Source: CF-113 sp050695155
GTDB lineage: Bacteria; Chloroflexota; Ktedonobacteria; Ktedonobacterales; Ktedonobacteraceae
Reading direction: 5' to 3'
Assembly (NCBI GenBank): GCA_050695155.1
Contig: JBOGTO010000216.1
Location: 1-22,043, forward strand
Length of the DNA: 22,043 bases
Shown: positions 9,131 through 15,649 of the stretch, in pieces
Numbering within the stretch: position 1 is the stretch's first letter
Layout of the letters: every line of letters starts with the position of its first letter
Program-made: the position numbers and the translations under genes
Notes under the pieces: generated by a model
Told to the model about the DNA's origin: nothing
The model's database searches: none
The model's input: only the letters and a program-made list of their open reading frames with translations

Positions 9131-9164
9131 ATGTGGGCTGCCCGTTTACGACGGCAGCCCACAT
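9131..9164 (+). terminator. Bidirectional intrinsic terminator
   Basis: ATGTGGGCTGCC (9131-9142) and GGCAGCCCACAT (9153-9164) form a perfect 12-bp stem with a 10-base loop. T-rich sequence follows on both sides (ATTCCTCTTT on plus, GTTTATTTAC on minus). It sits between two convergent genes ending at 9124 and 9237. Confidence 0.75.
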
Positions 9165-9236
9165 ATACCTATTCCTCTTTCACATCCTGTAAATATCCAA
9201 TTGTCTATTGTTTCCCAATATGCCAAATCATGTTCC

Positions 9237-10163
9237 TTACTTTATCAATACCCAACCATCTAAACACTTTACGCTCATAACTTCGTCGTTCATATTTTCA
9301 TATGCACTACTACGGCTATAAGAAATAATATCTGCCACTCGCATAGGCCGGTCGTGAGTAATAAGCGTCACGGGTTGACTCCTGGAAGCTACCCCACAAA
9401 TGAAGTTGTAGACGCGCCGCGCCTCCCATTCAGCAGCAATCACTACATAATCTTTGCCCTTTGGCATAGGCAGGTAGCTACTCTTCGTTTCATCCTGGGG
9501 AGTGAGTGTAGCAGTGCCTTGATAAAGTTGCCAGAGCGAACGTGCCAGCAGCTTGCCACCCAGCGCGGCGCACTCGGCTTCGAGTTGCGCATAAGTGATG
9601 CCATCGGGAACTGCTATCTTCTCCTGAGCTACAATGGGGCCGGTATCGAGGCCCTCGTCCATCATGTGAATCGTAACTCCAGTTTCGTGGTAGCCGTTGT
9701 AGAATGTCCAGAAGAGTGGGTCGGGGCCGCGATTGGCAGGCAACAATGATGGGTGGACGTTGAGACAGCCCAGGCGCGGAATATCGAGAACAGTGCGCGG
9801 GATATACAGCGAGAAGCAGGCCACACACATTATATCAGGTTGGTAGTGCGAGAAGAGGTTGATTATCTCAGGGGCTGACATGCTGGCGACTTCCCATACA
9901 GGAATACTATGCTTCCAGGCAATGTTTGTAATAGAGTTGTGCAGCGAAGATTGCAACACGGGCAACAGTGGACGCGCCTGTAGAGGCGGCTCCAATGAAC
10001 GTAGGGCTGATTGCCCGGCATGATGATCGCGCGCTGGCAATACGACCGCGCATACCTCAACGCCGCTATCTAACAGAGACAGCAGCGAGGGAGGCGAAAA
10101 ATTGCCTGACATGCCCAGGAAAAGCGCGCGCGGCGCGGGTGATGGTGCATCGATATTTGACAT
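9237..10163 (-). CDS. Formyltransferase family protein (methionyl-tRNA formyltransferase-like)
   Basis: The 308-residue product has the formyltransferase fold used by Fmt, GART and sugar N-formyltransferases, which take the formyl group from N10-formyltetrahydrofolate. The catalytic triad of the family is visible: Asn135 and His137 in CLNVHPSLLP, and Asp173 in MMDEGLDTGPI. The N-terminus has the usual Rossmann start ALFLGMSGNFSPPSLLSLL. After about residue 225 there is a short beta-rich C-terminal domain beginning SSYLPMPKGKDY, where canonical Fmt has a PRK...DG.IDW motif, so it diverges from classical Fmt. No def gene is adjacent. The substrate could be Met-tRNA or another amine. The ATG at 10163 has AGGAT about 11 bases upstream. 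It is divergent from the yggX-like gene with a 64-base gap. Confidence 0.85.
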   Translation of the reverse strand: MSNIDAPSPAPRALFLGMSGNFSPPSLLSLLDSGVEVCAVVLPARDHHAGQSALRSLEPPLQARPLLPVLQSSLHNSITNIAWKHSIPVWEVASMSAPEIINLFSHYQPDIMCVACFSLYIPRTVLDIPRLGCLNVHPSLLPANRGPDPLFWTFYNGYHETGVTIHMMDEGLDTGPIVAQEKIAVPDGITYAQLEAECAALGGKLLARSLWQLYQGTATLTPQDETKSSYLPMPKGKDYVVIAAEWEARRVYNFICGVASRSQPVTLITHDRPMRVADIISYSRSSAYENMNDEVMSVKCLDGWVLIK

Positions 10164-10227
10164 AGAACACTCTATCCTGTAGTATCTAGTAGAGAGAAAA
10201 TTATATCATTGTTCAGGAGCAATTGTC
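10164..10227. promoter_or_regulatory. Divergent promoter region, formyltransferase / yggX
   Basis: This 64-base region must drive two divergent genes. A TTATAT at 10201-10206 is a possible plus-strand -10 element, with no good -35 visible. AGGAG lies eight bases before the ATG of the yggX-like gene. Confidence 0.35.
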
Positions 10228-10557
10228 ATGGCACGAATGGTTACATGCGTAAAACTGGGGCGCGAGCTTCCCGGTCTGGATAAACCACCGTTCCCAGGAG
10301 AACTGGGACAGCGCATCTACGATAATGTCTCGAAGCAAGCATGGGATATGTGGCCTGCGCAAAGCACGCTGATTATCAATCACTACGGCTTGAATATGGG
10401 CGACCCGGAGGCGCGCAAGGTGTTGCGCGAGCAGATGGAAGAGTTTTTCTTCGGGGAGCAGCCCAAAATGCCCGAAGGCTGGGTGGCTGAAGACGAGGAG
10501 AGTGTCGGCGTTGGGCCGAGCGAGAAAGGTGGGGGCGCGCCGTCACGCAAGAAATGA
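10228..10557 (+). CDS. yggX: YggX-like Fe(II)-trafficking / oxidative damage protection protein
   Basis: The 109-residue product aligns by eye along the whole YggX family. The features are an N-terminal MVTCVKLGRELPGL with the conserved Cys7, FPGELGQRIYDNVSKQAWDMW, a Leu-Asn-Met motif in HYGLNMGDPEARKVLREQM, and a C-terminal EGW. In enterobacteria YggX protects Fe-S clusters from oxidation and is linked to labile Fe(II). Family members are usually about 90 residues; this one has an extra 18-20-residue Gly/Ser/Lys tail. AGGAG lies eight bases before the ATG. Its stop codon overlaps the next start (ATGA, 10554-10557), so it is translationally coupled to the radical SAM selenoprotein gene. Family homology is well supported; the exact biochemical role in this organism is inferred. 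Confidence 0.92.
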   Translation: MARMVTCVKLGRELPGLDKPPFPGELGQRIYDNVSKQAWDMWPAQSTLIINHYGLNMGDPEARKVLREQMEEFFFGEQPKMPEGWVAEDEESVGVGPSEKGGGAPSRKK

Positions 10558-11984
10558 GAAGTCCTGGCGACATTCTACTGGTTTCCTGCTACGAGCTGGG
10601 GCATCAACCGTTCCAGCTTGCCTCTCTCTTCGCTCTGTTGCGGCAAGCGGGATATGATCCAGCAGTCGTTGATACAGCGATCGAGCCATTAAGCAACGAG
10701 ACTATACAGCAGGCGCGTTTTGTGGCTATCTCCGTTCCCATGCATACTGCCCTGCGCCTGGGAGAACAGATCGCGCGGCGTATTCGCGCCCTCAATCCCG
10801 AGGCGCACATCTGTTTCTATGGCCTGTATGCCTCGTTGAATGAAGATTACCTGTTACAAGGATTGATCGATTCGGCCATCGGTGGCGAATTTGAGGAGCC
10901 ACTTCTGAAACTCCTGGCAGCCCTGGAACGCGACGAGAGCGCATCCATTCCCGGAGTGAGTACGCGCCAGCACAGCAGTCAGCCCTGGATACAACGCGCT
11001 CCTCTGGTTGTGCCGCAACGCGCCTCGCTGCCCGCGCTCGACCGCTATGCCCATCTTGATTTGAACGGCACAGCACACATCGCTGGTTACACCGAAACGA
11101 CGCGCGGCTGCAAACATACTTGCCAACATTGCCCCATCACTCCCGTTTATCAGGGTCGTTTCTTTGCCATACCAGCCGACATTGTGCTGGCCGATATTCG
11201 CGCGCAGGTTGAGCAGGGAGCGCAACATATCACCTTTGGCGACCCCGATTTCTTCAACGGCCCGACCCATGCCATGCGTATCACGCGCGCGCTACACCAC
11301 GAATTTCCCAACGTCACCTTTGACGCTACAATCAAGATCGAACACCTGCTAAAACATCATCACCTGTTGCCGGAACTGCAAGCCAACGGCTGCGCGTTTG
11401 TCGTCTCGGCAGTCGAATCGCTGAACGATGATGTACTCCTGCAACTGGATAAAGGCCATACGAGCGCCGGCATTAGTGAAGCGTTTGCCTTGATGGAGGC
11501 GGCAGGCATTGCACTACGCCCATCGCTCATGCCATTCTCTCCCTGGGAAACACTGGAGAGCTACCTGCAACTTCTCACGTTTTTTGAAGAACGGCACTTA
11601 ATTGAACATGTCGATCCCGTCCATTTCTCGATACGCCTGCTCATTCCACCCGGTTCCGCGCTACTCAATGCGCCGGATGCTCAGCAATGGCTCGCTGAGC
11701 TTGACCCTGCCGCCTATACCTATCGCTGGCGGCATCCAGACCCGCGTATGGATGACCTGCACGGTGCCATAAGCGAATTGGTAGAAAAGGCTCAGCGCGC
11801 GCAGGCAGACCCCATCGAAACATTCTTCCACCTCAAAGCGCTGGCCTTTGCGGCGGCTGGCCGCGAAATATGTATCTCGTGCGCTATCAACGACTATGGC
11901 GCGCGCAAGGTGATACCTCACCTGACCGAAACATGGTTCTGCTGAGCGGAGCCGGTTACGGGTCAGTTAGACTCGACGCGCTGA
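10554..11984 (+). CDS. CUAEP-tail radical SAM selenoprotein (UGA 11943-11945 read as Sec)
   Basis: The reading frame gives 463 residues to a UGA, then 13 more including selenocysteine, for 476 in total, ending at a second UGA (11982-11984). Residues about 1-125 form a B12-binding-like Rossmann domain without the DxHxxG motif, starting DILLVSCYELGHQPF. The radical SAM cluster motif CKHTCQHC puts Cys186, Cys190 and Cys193 on a 4Fe-4S that cleaves S-adenosylmethionine. The barrel follows, with FGDPDFFNG (228-236). Near the end are CISC (440-443) and the tail WFC-U-AEP (461-467), matching the named CUAEP/CCAEP-tail family as I recall it; Cys463/Sec464 with Cys440/443 may bind metal or an extra cluster. 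The substrate is unknown. The start overlaps the yggX stop as ATGA. A SECIS-like hairpin follows the UGA. If the UGA were a true stop, the protein would lose its tail and end at 11945. Confidence 0.9.
11943..11975 (+). promoter_or_regulatory. Sec codon and candidate bacterial SECIS hairpin
   Basis: The UGA is at 11943-11945. Bases 11959-11964 (CGGGUC) pair with 11970-11975 (GACUCG) in a 6-bp stem with one G-U wobble, closing a five-base loop AGUUA. The loop G and U are 21-22 bases after the UGA. As I remember it, the E. coli fdhF SECIS has its loop GGUCU about 19-23 bases after the UGA. The lower stem is weak, which is common in bacterial SECIS elements. SelB would bind the loop and deliver Sec-tRNA. 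Confidence 0.7.
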
Positions 11985-12003
11985 ATCTTAGACATCGGAG
12001 AGT

Positions 12004-12684
12004 TCACACATCTTCAATGCAACCATCAACCATATGGAGTTGGCGATCAGCAAGCGCCGCCATGTGGGTATCGTGGGTGACGACTACCAGTGTACAGTCG
12101 TGTTCGCGGCGCGAGTTATCAAGCAAGGTCATGATATGTTGTCCTGTAGCGAAATCCAGGCTGCCCGTCGGCTCATCCGCCAACAAGAGCGGGGGCGAAG
12201 CAAGCAGGGCGCGCGCAATGGCTACGCGCTGCTGCTCGCCACCGGACAACTGATCCGGGTAATGCTGCGAGCGGGATGCCAGTCCCACCTCGGCCAGCAG
12301 CGCTGCCGCGCGTTTGCGCAACAAGTGACGCGCCGTATAGGGCAGCAACGGCAGCATCACATTTTCCAGCGCATTAAGCGTGGGCAAAAGCGCAAACTGC
12401 TGGAATACTAATCCCACCTGTTCGCGCCGGAAACGCGCCAGTTTCGCGCCGCGCAATGTATGTGTCGAGTCGCAATCGCCGACCCGTATAGTTCCGCCTG
12501 TGGGCCAGTCCAGCGCGGCGCACAGGCGCAACAACGTCGATTTGCCCGCGCCCGAAGGGCCAACAATGGAAACATGCGTCCCCTGCTCAATGCGCACATC
12601 AACGCCGCGCAACACTTCGACCTCACCCGCACCAGTGGTATAGCTAAAATGCACCTGCTCACAAACAATCATATTCATCGTCAT
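12004..12684 (-). CDS. ABC transporter ATPase (LolD/MacB type)
   Basis: The 226-residue product is a complete nucleotide-binding domain of the LolD/MacB/FtsE class. It carries Walker A GPSGAGKST (42-50), the Q-loop in FQQFALL (94-100), the LSGGEQQR signature (146-153), Walker B LLLADE (166-171) followed by PTGSLD, and the H-loop His204 in VTHD. These ATPases partner with FtsX-like permeases in export or mechanotransmission rather than import. The ATG at 12684 overlaps the upstream permease stop by four bases (ATGA), so the two are co-translated. It is the last gene of the six-gene operon and converges with the selenoprotein gene, leaving only 19 bases between the two stops. No shared terminator is visible in that gap. 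Confidence 0.95.
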   Translation of the reverse strand: MTMNMIVCEQVHFSYTTGAGEVEVLRGVDVRIEQGTHVSIVGPSGAGKSTLLRLCAALDWPTGGTIRVGDCDSTHTLRGAKLARFRREQVGLVFQQFALLPTLNALENVMLPLLPYTARHLLRKRAAALLAEVGLASRSQHYPDQLSGGEQQRVAIARALLASPPLLLADEPTGSLDFATGQHIMTLLDNSRREHDCTLVVVTHDTHMAALADRQLHMVDGCIEDV

Positions 12685-15095
12685 GCTCTTTCCAGGTAAA
12701 CGCTACTCAACTCACGTCGTGCCAGCGTGTATACGACAAGGCTTGCCAACAATACGCCCACCAGCGGACCACCCACCAGCACGCTGCCCATCGCCCATAA
12801 CGGAGGCAACGACCCGGCAACCGCTATCACTCCCAGCGCGAGTAACGCCCCTATCACGCCACTCAAAGCGCCCGTTCGCCAGCCTTCCCTCAACAGGCGC
12901 AGCAAAACATGTCGCTGCTCCCATCCTACTTTTGCCAGCAATGCCAGTTCGTCACGTCTTCCCCGTAAAAGCAAGCTGGTACACAAACCGACAGTGAGCA
13001 ATGCCGTTATCAGTACAAGCACAACGAGCAACACCTGCGCGCCCTCTAACGCCACACGTACCTGATTGCCCAGCACCGTAACAACCAGTTCGCGGTTCAA
13101 CCCGCTTACCATCAAGTATTCAACGGCTATAAGAAATATCGTAGCGGTAATGGCAATACCACAAACCAGAGGGGCTATGAAACGAGTATGGAATGCGCCA
13201 CCCCCTTTGCTCTTATGCAAAATCCGGGTTGTCCGTAGGGGCGGGGGTGGATGAGGCGGGGTGGAGGGTGCCTTTAAGGCCGCCCGTTCGTTGGAATGCG
13301 GATGTGTTCCCCATAATTTGAATAAGGTGAACAGGGGCGCGGGCGACCTTAAAGGCCCCCTCCCCACATCATCCACCACCCCTGCCCCTACAGATGATTG
13401 CACAGGCCCTACGGCCATGCTCACCAGCGAGACGCCATAGATCATCGTACCGCTTGCCAGCAATATCCACATGGTAGAAAATGGCACATTGCCCGGCCAG
13501 AACTTGCTCGCCAGCATGATGAGGGCTGACGCCAGCACGCATCCAGGCAATGCCAGGAGCAGCGCATTGAAGACGTAGACTCCCATCTGTAAGGAGCGTG
13601 ACCAGCCCAATTGATCTAATGCGCGCGCTTCATTTCTGCGTCCGATACCGATCAATATACCAGCCGCGCCGGTTGCCAGCAGACAGATTAACGCGCAGAG
13701 TACAAAGAGGGTATTTTGCAGCGCATCGACTCCATGCGTGATCTGCACAGCCACACCGGCTACGCGCCATGTTGCCGTAAGCGTATTATTCGCGTTACCG
13801 CTCGTAAGTGTTACATGCCGCGTTGAGGAACCATCGAGGATGTCCACATGCAGCCCCGTGCGCGCCGTGATAGCGGCAGAGGTGGATTGCAATAGAGCAA
13901 GGCTTTTAGAGTTGTAGTGTTCGACCCCGCGCAGGCGAATATACAGGCCGGAATAACATTGCTCTCCATTCACGGCGCACGCCTGAGCGAGCGGCAGAAA
14001 TTGCGGTGTGTCTGGCAGCATAGACATGTGTTGTGGGCCAGTGAGCGGCAACACTTCAACCTGCTGTCCAATCCCCATCACGGAGTCAGGCAACGTCAGG
14101 TGTTGTTGCAACAGGTCTCGATAAATATTGCCCTGCGTGTCTTCGCCCAACGCATCTAACGTTAGCTGTCCCTGCGAGAGTTGCTGCATTGTTGCGCTAT
14201 AACGCGCCTGCGAGTACCGTAAAAGCTGCACATCCTGCGCAAGATAAGTGACATGTCCCGTTTGCGCGGTAACGGGCTGCCAACAAGTTGATTTTGCAGA
14301 TTGCGCGGTACATGATGAAAGCATGGTCGATTGACCATTGAGTCTATCAATGTGGATAGTCAGGCGAGCAGGAGGAGTTACATTACTCCCCTCTGAAAAG
14401 TATGATCCCAACATAGACTCCTGCGCGGGAGCAACGCCAACCAGCAATTGTAGGGCGGGAATAGACATGGAGTATACGACCGAAGGAGCATTTGGCGGGA
14501 GAACTAGATGCTGCACTGGCGGGTTAAGTACAGGTTCTTCGCTCGTCAGGTTTGTGAGGTCGGATACCTCGATATAGTCCACAACGTTCCCTGCCCACTG
14601 CTGCTCGCCTGTCCATTGCGCGGTGATGCGATAGATGCCCTTCTGCTTCAAAACTACCGGTGTCACCACATCGATGCGACGCCAACCAACGGTAGCATAA
14701 AGCAGGATTTGTGTTACCTGGGAAAGAGAGGCAATGCTGGCAACTTGTTTTGCGCTGATGCCACCATAGTTGTCAAAAGCGCTCTGCGGGTTAATCCAGC
14801 CTGCCTTGCGTTCGGGCTGGCTCACGGCTGCTTGCGGGCGCACCAGTAAATCGGCAGAGCCGCGCCAGCTTGCGGCAATTTGCTGGCGTGTAAGCGTGCT
14901 TGAGACATCATGCAGCGCCCCGATCGCTTGCGCCACACCAACGATGAGTAACAAAGCCAGCGTCACCGGTATGGCCTGACCTATGCGTCCGCGCAGGCTG
15001 CTAAACGAGAAGCGCATAACGGCTCTCATCGCCTGTAATGCCGACCCACTCATGTCATGAGATTTTTCGCTTTTTTTACGTTTGCTGAATGGCAC
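12681..15095 (-). CDS. FtsX-family ABC transporter permease with embedded repeat
   Basis: The 804-residue product fits two FtsX-like modules. TM1 is at about 41-61, then a large extracytoplasmic domain spans 62-460. TM2-4 (about 461-485, 505-529, 540-562) are followed by a cytoplasmic linker and TM5-8 (about 641-663, 683-709, 742-760, 769-791). Both modules carry the short charged segment typical of the family: GRRNEARALDQLGW (485-498) and GRRDELALLAKVGW (712-725). The second external loop is only about 20 residues, so the topology is asymmetric. Residues 569-620 in the linker are encoded by a 157-bp palindromic repeat and are Pro-rich (APSTPPHPPPPLR). The GTG at 15095 has GGAG six bases upstream; an ATG at 15053 lacks such a site. 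It is coupled to the ATPase gene and starts 14 bases after the FxLYD-like lipoprotein. MacB/LolC-like export or envelope mechanotransmission is inferred. Confidence 0.88.
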   Translation of the reverse strand: MPFSKRKKSEKSHDMSGSALQAMRAVMRFSFSSLRGRIGQAIPVTLALLLIVGVAQAIGALHDVSSTLTRQQIAASWRGSADLLVRPQAAVSQPERKAGWINPQSAFDNYGGISAKQVASIASLSQVTQILLYATVGWRRIDVVTPVVLKQKGIYRITAQWTGEQQWAGNVVDYIEVSDLTNLTSEEPVLNPPVQHLVLPPNAPSVVYSMSIPALQLLVGVAPAQESMLGSYFSEGSNVTPPARLTIHIDRLNGQSTMLSSCTAQSAKSTCWQPVTAQTGHVTYLAQDVQLLRYSQARYSATMQQLSQGQLTLDALGEDTQGNIYRDLLQQHLTLPDSVMGIGQQVEVLPLTGPQHMSMLPDTPQFLPLAQACAVNGEQCYSGLYIRLRGVEHYNSKSLALLQSTSAAITARTGLHVDILDGSSTRHVTLTSGNANNTLTATWRVAGVAVQITHGVDALQNTLFVLCALICLLATGAAGILIGIGRRNEARALDQLGWSRSLQMGVYVFNALLLALPGCVLASALIMLASKFWPGNVPFSTMWILLASGTMIYGVSLVSMAVGPVQSSVGAGVVDDVGRGPLRSPAPLFTLFKLWGTHPHSNERAALKAPSTPPHPPPPLRTTRILHKSKGGGAFHTRFIAPLVCGIAITATIFLIAVEYLMVSGLNRELVVTVLGNQVRVALEGAQVLLVVLVLITALLTVGLCTSLLLRGRRDELALLAKVGWEQRHVLLRLLREGWRTGALSGVIGALLALGVIAVAGSLPPLWAMGSVLVGGPLVGVLLASLVVYTLARRELSSVYLERA
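13235..13391. repeat. Imperfect 157-bp palindromic element inside the permease gene
   Basis: Two 52-base arms (13235-13286 and 13340-13391) are inverted copies around a 53-base centre. Both read GTAGGGGC at the outer end and CCTTTAAGG(C/T)CGCCCG at the inner end. They differ by a few substitutions and two compensating 3-base indels, so the reading frame is kept. The strand is strongly G-rich in one arm and C-rich in the other. No transposase is present, so it resembles a MITE- or REP-type element. Confidence 0.8.
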
Positions 15096-15109
15096 ATCCT
15101 ACTCCGTCT

Positions 15110-15649
15110 TCAGGGCGCAACCGTTGGGGTCGGTATATTCTTCTCTATGCGCCTCTCTTTGAGCGATATTACCGTCACAACCATATGGCTATATTGTGTG
15201 TTATCTACCTGACCTATCAGGGTAAAGGGACGGGTCATACCAGGGTAGACATCTTCCGCAACGCCTCCGGCCTGTCCAACTACCGTACCGGTGCTATTAT
15301 AGAAAGTGGCGATTACTGTAACATCGTAGGGAAAGTGATCGCTATGGCTGGTATTTTGCAGCGTGCCGTCTACTTCGGCCTGTGAATCCAGCATGATGAT
15401 ACGGGCAGAGAGGACATGAAACAATTTCAGGCGCGGATCAGACTGCGCTGTTTGTTGCGTACCCGGCCAGTTGCACGAAGTAAGCAGCAGGACAAACATA
15501 CATAGCATGGCATAAACCAATACTTTAACCAGGGCGGGGGCAAGCCCCGCCCTGGTTGCTCGCGCAAAAAGATGATGCTCAGCTCTTTGAGTAAAAGCGA
15601 AGCGGTGAAAGAAGGATGAATATTTTTGAACCACATTTTGGTGTATCAT
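15110..15649 (-). CDS. FxLYD-like lipoprotein or signal-anchored protein
   Basis: From the ATG at 15649 the product is 179 residues. This start overlaps the upstream stop as ATGA and has GGGAGG six bases before it; a TTG two codons earlier is less likely. A basic 40-residue N-terminus precedes a hydrophobic segment (about 42-58) ending in a lipobox-like LTSC with Cys59. The globular part contains EVDGTLQNTSHSDHF, VTVIATFYNSTGTVVGQ and YPGMTRPFTL, a layout typical of FxLYD domains, which are small beta-sandwich modules on bacterial surface lipoproteins. A normal lipoprotein signal would begin near the ATG at 15508, but that ATG has no ribosome binding site. The extra N-terminus carries a 13-bp hairpin repeat. 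The gene lies in the middle of the six-gene operon, 14 bases before the permease. Confidence 0.75.
   Translation of the reverse strand: MIHQNVVQKYSSFFHRFAFTQRAEHHLFARATRAGLAPALVKVLVYAMLCMFVLLLTSCNWPGTQQTAQSDPRLKLFHVLSARIIMLDSQAEVDGTLQNTSHSDHFPYDVTVIATFYNSTGTVVGQAGGVAEDVYPGMTRPFTLIGQVDNTQYSHMVVTVISLKERRIEKNIPTPTVAP
15527..15557. repeat. Perfect GC-rich inverted repeat in the lipoprotein N-terminus
   Basis: AACCAGGGCGGGG (15527-15539) and CCCCGCCCTGGTT (15545-15557) form a 13-bp perfect stem with a five-base loop GCAAG. It lies within the coding region and encodes part of the ATRAGLAPALV segment. It has no T-tract, so it is not a canonical terminator. It resembles REP-type GGGCGGGGC hairpins. 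Confidence 0.7.

Noticed and set aside
10554..11945. Reading the radical SAM gene as ending at the first UGA
   Set aside because: The in-frame Ala-Glu-Pro and nearby hairpin fit a CUAEP selenoprotein tail better than a true stop.
13066..13254. Plus-strand open frame ending in a Gly-rich stretch near the repeat
   Set aside because: It is antisense to the ABC permease, and the Gly run comes from the G-rich arm of the palindrome.
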